Assembly (NCBI GenBank): GCA_903924985.1
Contig: CAIYDT010000126.1
Coordinates: 1 to 52,887, forward strand
From: an uncultured Acetobacteraceae bacterium
GTDB lineage: Bacteria > Pseudomonadota > Alphaproteobacteria > Acetobacterales > Acetobacteraceae
Length of the DNA: 52,887 bases
Reading direction: 5' to 3'
Shown here: one piece after another, positions 17,907 to 26,476 of the stretch
How positions within the stretch are numbered: the first letter of the stretch is position 1
How the letters are laid out: the number at the start of each line of letters is the position of its first letter
Translations under genes and position numbers: made by a program
Notes under the pieces: model-generated
Databases searched by the model: none
The model's input: only the letters and a program-made list of their open reading frames with translations
Told to the model about the DNA's origin: nothing

Positions 17907-18191
17907 ATGGAAATCGGTAGCATCCGCCACCGGGGCTTGCGGCGTCTGATCGAGGGCAATGACACCAGCGAACTCCGGCAGGATCTCGTCGGGCGGGTGC
18001 GGCGTATTCTGACCGCTTTAATCGCGGCATCCGACATGGATGGGGTGATTGGGCCGCCCGGCTGGCGCATTCATCCGCTGAGCGGGGATCGCGCGGGAAC
18101 CTGGAGCATCGCGGCATCCGGTAATTGGCGGATCACGTTTTCCGTCCACAACGGCGAAATCCGCGATCTGAATTTGGAGGATTATCACTGA
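17907..18191 (+). CDS. higB: type II toxin, RelE/ParE superfamily HigB
   Basis: 94-aa HigB/RelE-fold mRNA interferase that cleaves ribosome-bound mRNA. HigB features are RHRGLRRLIEGNDTSEL at the N-terminus, then PPGWRIHPLSGDRAGTWSIA and NWRITFSVHNGEIRDLNLEDYH at the end. No Shine-Dalgarno precedes the ATG, in line with a leaderless message. Its stop overlaps the antitoxin start by 1 nt (TGATG). Toxin-first order is characteristic of higBA. It reads divergently from coxE. Confidence 0.92.
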   Translation: MEIGSIRHRGLRRLIEGNDTSELRQDLVGRVRRILTALIAASDMDGVIGPPGWRIHPLSGDRAGTWSIAASGNWRITFSVHNGEIRDLNLEDYH

Positions 18192-18496
18192 TGGGCGACT
18201 CACCGGTTAAGATTGGCATGCAGCCTTCCTCCCCCGGGGAATTCATCCGGGAGGAAATTCTGGCCGAACTCGGCCTGTCGGTGACCCGAGCGGCGTCGGC
18301 GCTGGGGGTGCGTCGGGCGACGTTGTCCGATCTGGTGAACGGACATACGGCGCTGTCGCCGGAAATGGCGCTGCGGATCGAGAAGGCGTTCGGGGTCAGC
18401 ATGGACACGCTGCTGCGGATGCAGGCTTGGCACGATGCTTATGCCATGCGGCAGCGGAGCAATGAGATCGACGTACCGCAGTTCGTAGCCGCGTAG
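18191..18496 (+). CDS. higA: HigA family antitoxin, HTH XRE-type
   Basis: 101-aa HigA. It has the PSSPGEFIREEILAELGLSV opening, a helix-turn-helix at about residues 28-60 (VTRAASALGVRRATLSDLVN), then SPEMALRIEKAFGVSMDTLLRMQ and the tail. It neutralises HigB and represses the operon, presumably at the dyad 17879-17897. The ATG at 18191 overlaps the higB stop, indicating translational coupling. Confidence 0.93.
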   Translation: MGDSPVKIGMQPSSPGEFIREEILAELGLSVTRAASALGVRRATLSDLVNGHTALSPEMALRIEKAFGVSMDTLLRMQAWHDAYAMRQRSNEIDVPQFVAA

Positions 18497-18562
18497 AGTC
18501 ATGTGCCGGGTATGGCAGACATATGGTAATGGGCGCCCTGCGGGCGGTAGGAGGCGGATGCC

Positions 18563-18853
18563 ATGAAGCCGTCCGAGTTGCTGGTGCGCCATCGTGACGC
18601 GATCCGAGCGGTGGTGGCCGCGCATCGCGCGGGCAATCCGCGGGTGTTTGGATCGGTCGCGCTGGGGGAGGATACCGAGGCCAGCGATCTGGACCTGCTG
18701 GTCGATCCGGAGGAGCGGATGTCGCTGTTCGACGTCGGGGCAATTGTCTCGGAGTTGGGGGAGTTGTTGGGGATTCCGGTAGACGTGGCGACTCCGGGGG
18801 CTTTGCCAGAGGCGATGCGAGGGCGGGTGTTGCGGGAAGCGGTGCCGGTATGA
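18563..18853 (+). CDS. MNT-type nucleotidyltransferase antitoxin
   Basis: 96-aa minimal nucleotidyltransferase. The fold-defining block is FGSVALGEDTEASDLDLLVD (about 30-49), the GS-x-A-x-G...D-x-D catalytic loop, followed by the third acidic residue in IPVDVATPGAL. In MntA/HepT systems this enzyme AMPylates and inactivates a HEPN RNase toxin encoded next door. Here the reading frame is intact, but the HEPN gene that follows is a remnant, so the antitoxin appears to have lost its target. RBS GGAGG-like sequence lies at 18551-18556. Confidence 0.88.
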   Translation: MKPSELLVRHRDAIRAVVAAHRAGNPRVFGSVALGEDTEASDLDLLVDPEERMSLFDVGAIVSELGELLGIPVDVATPGALPEAMRGRVLREAVPV

Positions 18854-18854
18854 T

Positions 18855-19067
18855 TGGGCCGGTGAAGCCGCGCAGAATATCCGCCAACGCGATCCGGATT
18901 TTATCGCAGCCCATGCCGAGCTGCCCTGGCGTTAGGCTTACGGCATGCGCAATGCGCTGACACATGGGTACTTCAATATCGACCTGGACCGGGTTTGGTC
19001 CACCGTTCGAGAGGATTTACCTGAATTCGAGACAGCACTGCGCGCATTGCTTGCGGGGTTGGCATGA
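18855..19067 (+). pseudogene. HEPN toxin (HepT/DUF86) remnant
   Basis: Translated in one frame this reads WAGEAAQNIRQRDPDFIAA, then HAELPWR, a TAG at 18933-18935, then AYGMRNALTHGYFNIDLDRV and WSTVREDLPEFETALRALL. That is the C-terminal two thirds of a DUF86/HepT HEPN domain, including the RNALTH (R-x4-H) RNase motif. The N-terminal helices (about 55-60 aa) are missing, with the MNT gene abutting directly, and the amber codon sits where a Leu or Met is usual. Two lesions make it non-functional. An ATG at 18945 could at most make a 40-residue fragment. Confidence 0.85.
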
Positions 19068-19608
19068 CTCGACGGGAGCGGCTACGGCGTGTAAGTTTAA
19101 CCTGTTCGAGCTTCGTGCGGAATTTTGCTTATTATCGGGCAGGCCAGTCCGACCATGGGGAACGGTTGCATTCAGAGAATCATATCCACGCCTCTTTTTG
19201 GAGGCAGATAAATAACAATTTTCTGGATTTATGCGTTCTGGAGTGGTGCAAGCTGTTTGGCAACAGGCGGGGAAACTATTCCTGTAGTAAAATCATAATC
19301 GATGCTCAGATGTTCGAAAATGAGATGCTGTCCCGTTTGGGTATAGACGCTGTAGGTTTCCAGCGGCAAATTGATACCATGCGCCGTTACCGGGATAAAT
19401 TCGTCGCCCATCTGGATGATGACAAGATAATGTGCCCCCCTGGCTCAATGTTGCGTACGAAGCAGTTTTATTTTACCATGCATATATCCTGTGCCATGAG
19501 ATAACTCCGGGCGATTTATCAGGGCTGGCCGATGTTCCAGGCAGCTTGCAACTTGGCTATTGGCAATGTTTCGATGAGGCGGCTACAATCCTGAGATACG
19601 CTCGTTGA
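19064..19608 (+). pseudogene. low-GC HEPN-like (AbiU2-like?) protein, frameshifted at a C6 run
   Basis: From the ATG at 19064 the protein reads MTRRERLRRVSLTCSSFVRN to HLDDDKIMCPP, then changes frame at the C run 19435-19440. The second frame continues WLNVAYEAVLFYHAYILCHE to ATILRYAR and stops at 19608. One extra C restores about 181 aa. The all-helical composition and YRDKFVAHLD (R-x5-H) suggest a HEPN-type fold such as AbiU2; this is motif inference only. It overlaps the HEPN remnant stop by 4 nt. Base composition is much lower in GC than its neighbours, a sign of acquisition. No family firmly recognised. Confidence 0.6.
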
Positions 19609-19738
19609 GATACCCACCGTCTATCGTAAATTCTGATCTCCAGGGGATCGTTTGTGGAACTCCGCTATCTCCTCCTCGATTAAAAATTGAAATTTCCGCG
19701 CGTCGCCGGAGCGCGAAGGCGGTGCTGTGCCAGGTGTG

Positions 19739-19939
19739 TCAGCCCCCGCGCGATCCCGCGCCGCGGCTGATCAGGCGGGCTGGGGGATGCGCCTCCATGC
19801 GCTTGTCCCGAGCAATCCAGGCCTGCGCTTCGTCGATCGTGGCGAAGCCCTCGGCGGTGCGCGGCAGGGTGCCGGGCTTGACGAGTTCAACGAGAAATCC
19901 CCCGCCGGGCCGGGGAAGCACCCGGTATGTGGTGTCCAT
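19739..19939 (-). CDS. small hypothetical protein
   Basis: 66 aa beginning MDTTYRVLPRPGGGFLVELV, then TAEGFATIDEAQAWIARDKR. It looks like a small beta-hairpin plus helix, DUF2188-like in style, where the sequence query is a Phe-x-Ala-x-x-Ala-x-x-Trp-I helix. The ATG at 19939 opens straight into the first strand; an alternative at 19975 adds 12 residues. It lies just downstream of the tRNA on the same strand. Function unknown. The 130 bp to its left (19609-19738) contain nothing I recognise. Confidence 0.6.
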   Translation of the reverse strand: MDTTYRVLPRPGGGFLVELVKPGTLPRTAEGFATIDEAQAWIARDKRMEAHPPARLISRGAGSRGG

Positions 19940-19985
19940 GGCCAGGGTTATGGCACGGATCGGCCAGGGTTGCACGTGAAGGGAT

Positions 19986-20059
19986 TGGAGCGGGTGACGG
20001 GAATCGAACCCGCACAGCCAGCTTGGAAGGCTGGGACTCTACCATTGAGCTACACCCGC
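19986..20059 (-). tRNA. tRNA-Gly (anticodon UCC)
   Basis: Minus strand. Acceptor arms GCGGGTG and CACCCGC pair perfectly. The D arm is AGCTCAATGGTAGAGT. The anticodon stem CCAGC/GCTGG carries loop CTTCCAA with anticodon UCC, decoding GGA and GGG. The T arm GCGGG-TTCGATT-CCCGT is standard. Discriminator U and an encoded CCA follow (19986-19988), giving 74 nt in all. Confidence 0.97.
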
Positions 20060-20175
20060 GACGGGCCAAGGTTTACCGGTCCCGCCCTTGCCGCGCAATC
20101 GTCTTCCATGTCGCCTTCCCTTGGGGGACACCCACAAGCTAGGTTTCCAGCGACAAACCCCAGGCGGAGGCCACC

Positions 20176-21525
20176 ATGAACGACGTCACCACGCTGTTCG
20201 AAGCGGATCAACGGCATCTCATCCACCCGCTGCACCACCCGAAGGACCATGCCTCGGCGAAGATCTTCGTCAGCGGCAAGGGCGCGATGCTGCGGACCGA
20301 TGACGGGAAGGAATACATCGACGGGCTGTCGTGCCTGTGGAACGTCAATATCGGGCACGGACGGAAGGAACTGGCGGCGGCGTCCGCCGCGCAGATGGAA
20401 AAGCTGGCGTATGCGTCCGCCTATGCGGGGTTCTCCAACGAGCCGGCCATCCGGCTGGCGGAGCGCATCGTGGGCCTTTCGTATTCCAACATGGCCGCCG
20501 CCTACTTCACCACCGGGGGCGCGGAGTCCAACGAATCCGCCTTTAAGTTCGCCCGCTACTACTGGAAGCGCATGGGCAAGCCGGACAAGGTGAAGATCAT
20601 CTCCCGCTCCTACGGTTACCACGGGGTCACCATGGCGGCCATGAGCGCCACCTCCCTGCCGGGTTACCAGAAGATGTTCGGCCCGATGGTGCCCAACTTC
20701 CACCAGGTGGTGCCGCCCTACCCGTATCGCTGGCCGGGCAACGGGGACGCTGGGATCGGCGCGGCGGACGCGGTGGAGGAGGCTATTCTCCAGTACGGCG
20801 CCGACACCGTGGCCGCCATTATCTGCGAGCCCGTCATGGGTGCCGGCGGGGTCATCGTGCCGCCGGCCACCTACTTCCCCCGCCTGCGCGAAATCTGCGA
20901 CCGCCATGGCGTGCTGCTGATCGCCGACGAGGTCATCACCGGGTTCGGGCGCACCGGGAAGTGGTTCGCCCTCGGGCATTGGGGGGTGGAGCCGGACCTG
21001 ATGTCCTTCGCCAAGGGGGTGACGTCGGGTTACCTGCCGCTGGGCGGGGTGCTGGTGTCGAAGAAAATCCACGCGGCGATCGAGGACGCGCCGATGGACG
21101 AGAAATTCATGCACGCGGCGACCTACTCCGGCCATCCCGTCTGCTGCGCCGTGGGTCTGGCGAACATCGATATCATTGAGAAAGAAGGCCTGGTCGAGCG
21201 CGCCGCCGTCATGGGCAAGCGGCTGCTGGCGGGGCTTGAAACGCTTCGGTCGTTGCCTTCGGTCGGCGACGTCCGCGGCCTCGGCATGCTCGGGGCCGTC
21301 GAGCTGGTGGAGGACCAGGGGTCAAAAAAACCGGCGCTGGGCATGGGCGCGCGGGTGGTAGCCGAGGCCGGCAAGCGCGGCCTGATCATGCGCCAGCGTG
21401 CGGGTGGGGATGGGCCGCCGGCCAGCGGGGACTCGCTGTGCCTCGCGCCGCCGCTGATGACGCCGGAGGCCACGCTGGACCGGATCGTGCAAATCGTTGG
21501 AGATTCCATCGCCGCAGCGGCTTGA
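20176..21525 (+). CDS. class III (omega) aminotransferase
   Basis: 449-aa PLP enzyme of the omega-amino acid:pyruvate / aspartate aminotransferase family. Seen in order: DGLSCLWNVNIGHG, YFTTGGAESNESAFKFARYYW, SRSYGYHGVTMAAMSATS, IICEPVMGAGGVIVPP, LLIADEVITGFGRTG (Asp for the pyridine nitrogen) and SFAKGVTSGYLPLGG with the PLP Lys. Probable donors are omega-amino acids, polyamine-derived amines or beta-alanine with pyruvate as acceptor; the exact substrate is not determinable. It is monocistronic, with a strong terminator after it and a divergent tRNA before it. Confidence 0.95.
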   Translation: MNDVTTLFEADQRHLIHPLHHPKDHASAKIFVSGKGAMLRTDDGKEYIDGLSCLWNVNIGHGRKELAAASAAQMEKLAYASAYAGFSNEPAIRLAERIVGLSYSNMAAAYFTTGGAESNESAFKFARYYWKRMGKPDKVKIISRSYGYHGVTMAAMSATSLPGYQKMFGPMVPNFHQVVPPYPYRWPGNGDAGIGAADAVEEAILQYGADTVAAIICEPVMGAGGVIVPPATYFPRLREICDRHGVLLIADEVITGFGRTGKWFALGHWGVEPDLMSFAKGVTSGYLPLGGVLVSKKIHAAIEDAPMDEKFMHAATYSGHPVCCAVGLANIDIIEKEGLVERAAVMGKRLLAGLETLRSLPSVGDVRGLGMLGAVELVEDQGSKKPALGMGARVVAEAGKRGLIMRQRAGGDGPPASGDSLCLAPPLMTPEATLDRIVQIVGDSIAAAA

Positions 21526-21592
21526 ATTGGGGTTCTCGCACCCAATTTATAGGCGCGTGGCTTAGGGCCACGAGACGTTTCCCCCCGAACTC

Positions 21593-21626
21593 GGCGGTGC
21601 CCACCCCCCTGGGCACCGCCTTTTTC
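21593..21626 (+). terminator. intrinsic terminator after the aminotransferase
   Basis: GGCGGTGCCCA pairs with TGGGCACCGCC around a short C-rich loop and is followed by TTTTTC. A second, smaller hairpin (CGTGGC / GCCACG, 21556-21572) lies between it and the stop codon. Confidence 0.92.
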
Positions 21627-21740
21627 TTGTGCGGCGCTTCGCGTAAACCCGTCATGGTCGGCCCTGAGCCGACCACCTCCGGCCTGTGAGGCACAACCGG
21701 AAAACGCGCCAGGATTGCGCAAACGCCCGAGGATCGCCCC

Positions 21741-22583
21741 ATGCCCCTCCCCATGCCGACTCTCGACCATGTGGTGGTCAACGTCCGCGACCAGATCGAC
21801 GCGGGGGCGGAGGCTTACCGCCGCCTCGGCTTCACCCTGACACCGCGCGGCTACCATACGCTCGGCTCGATGAACCATCTGGCGATGTTCGGGACGGATT
21901 ATTTGGAGCTGATCGCCGCGCCACCGGGGGATACGCGCCGGCCGGATGTGCTGGGCACGCCCTTCGGGCTGAACGGGTTGGTGTTCGGGACGGAGGATTC
22001 CGCGTCGGTTCACGCCGCGCTGGTCGAGGCTGGGGTGCCGTGCGGGAAGCCGCTGGAGTTCTCCCGCCCCGTGACGCTGGACGATGGCACGTCAGGGGAT
22101 GCGACGTTTCGGACGGTGACTTTGACGCCGGGCACGGTCGCGGCCGGGCGGGTGTATTTCTGCCACCACTTCACCCGGCATTTGGTCTGGCGCGATGAGT
22201 GGCGGCACCATGCCAATGGCGTGGTGGCTGTGGCTCGAGCGGTGATCGCGTCGCGGGATCCCTCGGTCTCATGTGGGGTGTTCGCGCGGATGTTTGGGGC
22301 GGACGCAATGCGGGAGGTTCCGGGTGGGTGCTCGCTGGCGGTTGGGATGTCGCGGTTCGATGTTTTGACGCACGAGGCGCTGGTCAATCAGTTCGGGGAG
22401 GCCGCACCGGGAGGCGATGGGAGGGCGGAGTTCATGGCGGCGTTGACGTTTCGGACCCGGTCGCTGGATAAGGCGGCGAGAGCATTGGAAATGGGGAAGG
22501 TCGCGGGGTTCTGGCGGGAGGAAGGCCGGGTGGTGGTGCCGGCTTCGGCGGCGTTTGGGTGTGCGATGGAGTTTGTGGGGTAG
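21741..22583 (+). CDS. glyoxalase-like (VOC superfamily) protein
   Basis: 280-aa protein of the glyoxalase-like domain 3 type. The first module opens PTLDHVVVNVRDQIDAGAEA, with Asp/His metal-ligand candidates, then FTLTPRGYHTLGSMNHLAMF and YLELIAAPPG. A second half contains RVYFCHHFTRHLVWRDEW. VOC enzymes include metal-dependent dioxygenases, isomerases and fosfomycin-type resistance proteins; this subgroup has no assigned reaction. The ATG at 21741 has GAGG upstream. Possibly transcribed with the SDR that follows after 136 bp. Confidence 0.82.
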   Translation: MPLPMPTLDHVVVNVRDQIDAGAEAYRRLGFTLTPRGYHTLGSMNHLAMFGTDYLELIAAPPGDTRRPDVLGTPFGLNGLVFGTEDSASVHAALVEAGVPCGKPLEFSRPVTLDDGTSGDATFRTVTLTPGTVAAGRVYFCHHFTRHLVWRDEWRHHANGVVAVARAVIASRDPSVSCGVFARMFGADAMREVPGGCSLAVGMSRFDVLTHEALVNQFGEAAPGGDGRAEFMAALTFRTRSLDKAARALEMGKVAGFWREEGRVVVPASAAFGCAMEFVG

Positions 22584-22719
22584 GACGGTTTGCACTGGAA
22601 GCATTGCCGAGCGGACTGAAGGGCCTGGTTGGCGTCTCTGGCAGATTGGCATATCAACAAACCCATCGACCTTCCCTCCCTCTCTTTGAGAAGCTCCCTG
22701 CCCCCAACGGACCCCAACC

Positions 22720-23484
22720 ATGCCCCCAATCCCCCCGCTCGACCTCAACCCACCCCCAGGCACCCGCGTCTTCATCACTGGCGGCGCCCATGGCATCGGC
22801 CGAGCGACCGCGGAGGCCTACGCCGCGCGCAACGCCCGCATCTGCATCCTCGACCGCACCCCGGTGAAGGACGCGCCGGACGACTGGCTATGCATCCAGG
22901 GCTCCGCCACCAGCGCCGAGGAAACGGAAGCCGCCTTTGCCGCCATGGACCGGCGCTGGGGCGGGGTGGACGTGGCCTTCGCCAATGCCGGCATGGCGGC
23001 CAACAAGCCTAGCCTGGACCTCACGGAAGCCGATTGGCAGCAGGTGCTGGACCTCAATCTGACCGGGGTGTTCCTGACCTGCCAGGCGGCCGGGCGGCGG
23101 ATGATCCCGCGGGGGGCGGGGCTGATCCTCGCCACCAGCTCCATCTACGGGCTGACGGCCGGGGCAAACCGAGCGGCCTATACGGCGACGAAGGCGGCTG
23201 TGGCCAACCTCATAAGGACCCTGGCGATCGAGTGGGGGCCGCATGGCGTGCGGGTTAACGCCATCGCGCCGGGCTATGTGGAGACCGAGATGGTGATGGC
23301 GCTGGTGCAGCGGGGCACCCTCAAGACGGATACGATGAAGGCGCGCACGCCGCTGGCCCGCCTCGGCAAGCCGCAGGACATCGCGGCGATGGCGGCGTTC
23401 CTCGGGTCGCCGGGGGCGGCGTGGATCAACGGGGCGGTGATCCCGGTCGATGGGGGATGGATGGCGAACGGGGGGCCGGAGTAG
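22720..23484 (+). CDS. SDR family NAD(P)-dependent oxidoreductase
   Basis: 254-aa classical short-chain dehydrogenase. It has the cofactor motif ITGGAHGIGRA (residues 18-28), an NAG strand (FANAGMA), the catalytic Ser in ATSSIYGLTAG, YTATK as YxxxK, and NAIAPGYVETEM. It ends with the usual INGAVIPVDGGWMANGG. The acidic residue after the second strand (ILDRT) favours NAD. Substrate unknown. It is convergent with arsM, 7 bp apart. Confidence 0.93.
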   Translation: MPPIPPLDLNPPPGTRVFITGGAHGIGRATAEAYAARNARICILDRTPVKDAPDDWLCIQGSATSAEETEAAFAAMDRRWGGVDVAFANAGMAANKPSLDLTEADWQQVLDLNLTGVFLTCQAAGRRMIPRGAGLILATSSIYGLTAGANRAAYTATKAAVANLIRTLAIEWGPHGVRVNAIAPGYVETEMVMALVQRGTLKTDTMKARTPLARLGKPQDIAAMAAFLGSPGAAWINGAVIPVDGGWMANGGPE

Positions 23485-23491
23485 CCACCCG

Positions 23492-24259
23492 CTACGGCTT
23501 GACCGCCTCGATGGTCGCGGAGACGACGTAGTCCTCGATCCCCGTACCCGGTGCCCAGGTGGCGATCATGTCGCGGCTCCCCGGCTGTTTGGTCACGGCG
23601 ATGGCGGTGAAGCCGGCCTCGGCCAGCCAGGCTTCTATCCGTTCCACCGGGGCGGCGCCGGACACGCAGCCGCATAGCAACGCCGGGTCGGCGGCGAGGG
23701 CGGGCGGCAGCGCGGCGGCGTTCACCACGTCGGAGATTGCCAGGCGACCGCCGGATTTGAGGACGCGGAACGCCTCCCGGAAGACCTGGGCTTTGTCCGG
23801 CACCAGGTTGATCACGCAGTTGGACAGAATGGCGTCGGCGGTGTTGTCCGCGATGGGGAGGTGCTCGATCTCCCCCAGCCGGAATTCGACATTCAACGCG
23901 CCGACCTTGGTGGCGTTGGCGCGGGCCTTTTTCAGCATTTCGTGGGTCATATCGACGCCGATCACCCTTCCGGCGGGGCCGACCTGCTGGGCCGCCAGGA
24001 AGCAGTCGATGCCGGCGCCGCTGCCCAGGTCGATCACCGTTTCCCCCGGCTTCAGCGCCGCGATGGCCTGCGGGTTGCCGCAGCCGAGGCCGAGATTGGC
24101 CCCCTCCGGCAGCGACGCGAGCTCGGCATCCGAGTAGCCAATCTGGTTGGAGTCTCCGCAGCAGGACGGCGCGGCGGGCGCGCAGCAGGACGATGAAGCC
24201 GCGGCGATGCTGCCGTAGCGGGTGCGGACCAGGTCCTTGATGTCTTCGGCGGTGTCCAT
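23492..24259 (-). CDS. arsM: arsenite methyltransferase
   Basis: 255-aa SAM-dependent As(III) methyltransferase, which volatilises or detoxifies arsenite. The SAM motif is [20 protein letters not shown]. The N-terminal Cys pairs [20 protein letters not shown], Cys in [12 protein letters not shown] and the C-terminal LLCGCVSGA match the arsenite-binding thiols of ArsM. The opening [14 protein letters not shown] is also conserved. No arsR, arsC or arsB lies beside it, so it is a stand-alone copy; regulation is not visible. Confidence 0.95.
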   Translation of the reverse strand: MDTAEDIKDLVRTRYGSIAAASSSCCAPAAPSCCGDSNQIGYSDAELASLPEGANLGLGCGNPQAIAALKPGETVIDLGSGAGIDCFLAAQQVGPAGRVIGVDMTHEMLKKARANATKVGALNVEFRLGEIEHLPIADNTADAILSNCVINLVPDKAQVFREAFRVLKSGGRLAISDVVNAAALPPALAADPALLCGCVSGAAPVERIEAWLAEAGFTAIAVTKQPGSRDMIATWAPGTGIEDYVVSATIEAVKP

Positions 24260-24300
24260 GTCGGTGCCTCCATGTGCGGGCTGGGATCATAGCGGATTGG

Positions 24301-25494
24301 TCAGGAACGCCCAAGCCGCCGCAGCACCGCCAGCCCGGTCAGGGTCACCGCCGCCAGATGCCCGAACCCCAACCCCCAGCCGAGCGCGTTGTCCCCCGCG
24401 AGGTCCAGCATCAGGCCGACGCCGAGGGGGCCGAGGAAGCCCCCGGTGTAGCCGGCCATGCTGTGCAGGCCCATGGTCGCTCCACGTAACGACTTGTCCG
24501 TGGCTTGCACCGTGCCGGCGGTCAAAGCCGAGCTATCCAGGTAGATGGCGGCGTTCCACAGCAGCACCAACGCCACCGCCAGAGGCAACGAAACCGCCGT
24601 CGTCCAGCCCGCCAGCACCGACAGGCCAGCCGCCGCGGTCATGGCCCAGAGCACCACCCGCGCTCGGCCGTGCCTCTGCGCGGTTTCGTTGCCGGTGACG
24701 GACACCACGATGCCCACCAACCCCGCGGCGGTGAACAGCACCGTCGCCCCCGGCATCCAGGCGGGCGCGCCCAGCCGAGCGGCCGTGGCGGTCAGGAATG
24801 TGACCCCCCAGGCGCGGAGGGCCGCGAGCTCCCACGTGTGCACCGTGTAGCCCGCGATCCAGGCCATGGCGGCGCGGTTGCGGAACACAGGGCGGAAATC
24901 CAGCAAAGCGTGGGTGTTGGTTTCCCGCGGGGTGGTGGCGGGCATGACGACCGCGGCGATGGCCAGCGCCCCCAGGGCGGCGACGGCGCCGAACAGGAAG
25001 GCTGCGCGCGGGCCGGCGATCGCGTCCAGCAGGCCGGCGACGACGAACGAACTGGCCCCCGCGATGCCCACCCCGGCCGCGTGCCACGATACCGCTCGGG
25101 ATTGCGTCGTGCCCTCCAGCCGGTCGGCGATAGCCTTCAGGCCCGGCATGTAGGCGCCTGCCCAGCCCACCCCGGCGATGGCGCGCAGAAACAAGCCGGA
25201 CCAGAAGCCGTCGGCTATGAGGGCGAAACCGAGGTGGGAGAGCGCGGTCAGAGCCGCCCCGGTCATGTAGACACGGCGGGCGGGAACGCGGTCCGTTAGC
25301 GCCACCAGCACGGGCACGGCGGCCACGTAGGCGGCGAAGAAGATGCCGATGAGCCAGCCGGCCTCGGTTTTGCTCAGGTGCCAGCGGTCGATATAGCCGG
25401 GCAGCAGAGCCGGCAGGGCGAAGGCGCCGATTTGCACCAGCACCTGCGCCGCGACGACGGTGGCGACGAAACGCCTGGGGTCGTCCGCGGTCAC
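24301..25494 (-). CDS. MFS transporter (CynX/NimT-like)
   Basis: 397-aa membrane protein with about 12 helices. The loop signature is VALTDRVPARRVYMTGAALT; other parts are GVGWAGAYMPGLKAIADRL and ATMGLHSMAGYTGGFLGPLGVG. The start is a GTG at 25494 that overlaps the dioxygenase stop (GTGA), so the two genes are translationally coupled. Coupling to a TauD-type dioxygenase suggests it imports or exports that enzyme's substrate or product. Which compound is unknown. Confidence 0.87.
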   Translation of the reverse strand: MTADDPRRFVATVVAAQVLVQIGAFALPALLPGYIDRWHLSKTEAGWLIGIFFAAYVAAVPVLVALTDRVPARRVYMTGAALTALSHLGFALIADGFWSGLFLRAIAGVGWAGAYMPGLKAIADRLEGTTQSRAVSWHAAGVGIAGASSFVVAGLLDAIAGPRAAFLFGAVAALGALAIAAVVMPATTPRETNTHALLDFRPVFRNRAAMAWIAGYTVHTWELAALRAWGVTFLTATAARLGAPAWMPGATVLFTAAGLVGIVVSVTGNETAQRHGRARVVLWAMTAAAGLSVLAGWTTAVSLPLAVALVLLWNAAIYLDSSALTAGTVQATDKSLRGATMGLHSMAGYTGGFLGPLGVGLMLDLAGDNALGWGLGFGHLAAVTLTGLAVLRRLGRS

Positions 25495-26366
25495 GCCACC
25501 ATGGCGGGGTAGTCGAGGTCCGCCAGCACCTGCACCCGCCGCATGTAGCGGGGGATGTCGCCGTAGTCGGGGATGGCGTTGTGGGTGGTGCCGATATTGT
25601 CCCACATCAGCACGTCGCCCTGGGTCCAGCGGTGGGCATACAGGTATTTTTCTCCATCCTGATGTTTGTAAAGGAAATCCAACAACTCCGCGCTTTCGTT
25701 GGGGTCCATCCCGTCGATGTGGGTGACGTAGCCGATGGTGCAGTACAGCACCTTTTTCCCCGTGATCGGGTGGGTGTAGGCGATGGGGTGGGATACGGGG
25801 GGTTTGCGCTTGCGCTGCGCCTCGGTCAGGGGTGGGCGGGTGTTGCCGGGGCGGGCGCGCATCATCTCCCAGAATTTGTTGAAGTCGTGGGTGGCGGTGC
25901 GGCCTTCGATTTTCGCTTTGATGTCCGGGGGGAGGTCTTCGTAAGCCGCGTGCATGTTGCGGAACTCGGTGTTTCCCACTGGCTGGCCGTTGCGTTGCGG
26001 CACGAGCTGGGCGTGCAGGATGGTCGTCAGCGCGATCGGCTCGCTGTACGACATATCGGTGTGCCAGCCTTGGCCCGCGTCGCCGAGGCCGATCGGCTTC
26101 CCGTCCTTCTGGATGTTGGACAGGATCATGACCTCGGGGTGGTTGGGCTCATGGAACATGTTGGCGACGTTGATCTCCAGCCCGCCGAAGCATTTTCCGA
26201 AATCGGCGAAAGCGTCGACGTCCAAGGTCTGGCGAGGGAAGCACAGCACGCCGTGTTCGCCCAGGGCGCGCAGAATGGTACGGATATCGGTCTTGGACAG
26301 GGGATGCTGGAGGTCGATGCCCTCGACGCGAGCGCCGAGCGTCTGGCCGGTGGGGGAGATTTGCAT
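25491..26366 (-). CDS. TauD/TfdA family Fe(II)/2-oxoglutarate dioxygenase
   Basis: 291-aa non-heme iron dioxygenase. It opens MQISPTGQTLGARVEGIDL, carries the iron ligands in QGWHTDMSYSE (HxD) and the distal His in GTTHNAIPDYGD, and the 2-oxoglutarate Arg in RYMRRVQVLAD. Members hydroxylate taurine, alkylsulfonates, alkylsulfates or 2,4-D. The insertion between HxD and the distal His is long, as in the TfdA/SdpA side of the family. The ATG at 26366 matches the family start. Co-transcribed with the downstream MFS gene. Confidence 0.92.
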   Translation of the reverse strand: MQISPTGQTLGARVEGIDLQHPLSKTDIRTILRALGEHGVLCFPRQTLDVDAFADFGKCFGGLEINVANMFHEPNHPEVMILSNIQKDGKPIGLGDAGQGWHTDMSYSEPIALTTILHAQLVPQRNGQPVGNTEFRNMHAAYEDLPPDIKAKIEGRTATHDFNKFWEMMRARPGNTRPPLTEAQRKRKPPVSHPIAYTHPITGKKVLYCTIGYVTHIDGMDPNESAELLDFLYKHQDGEKYLYAHRWTQGDVLMWDNIGTTHNAIPDYGDIPRYMRRVQVLADLDYPAMVA

Positions 26367-26476
26367 GGGATGGAGGCTCCGGGAGGCTACTGGTGGGTAG
26401 CTTATCGCGCGGGGCGGTGGGCGGTGCAATTGCGGCTTGGGGCTCGTTGAACAACAACTGCTCCGACTGTGGCACA

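Noticed and set aside
10336-18935. Amber codons read as an amino acid (recoding or pyrrolysine)
   Set aside because: TAG ends normal genes in the same window (for example the CoxI gene at 16323 and the binding protein at 40852), and the HEPN gene has other lesions. Ordinary nonsense mutation or error is simpler, though readthrough of 10336 cannot be excluded.
22269-22796. Minus-strand frame across the glyoxalase-like gene end
   Set aside because: Low-complexity shadow of the glyoxalase-like and SDR genes with no domain or start support.
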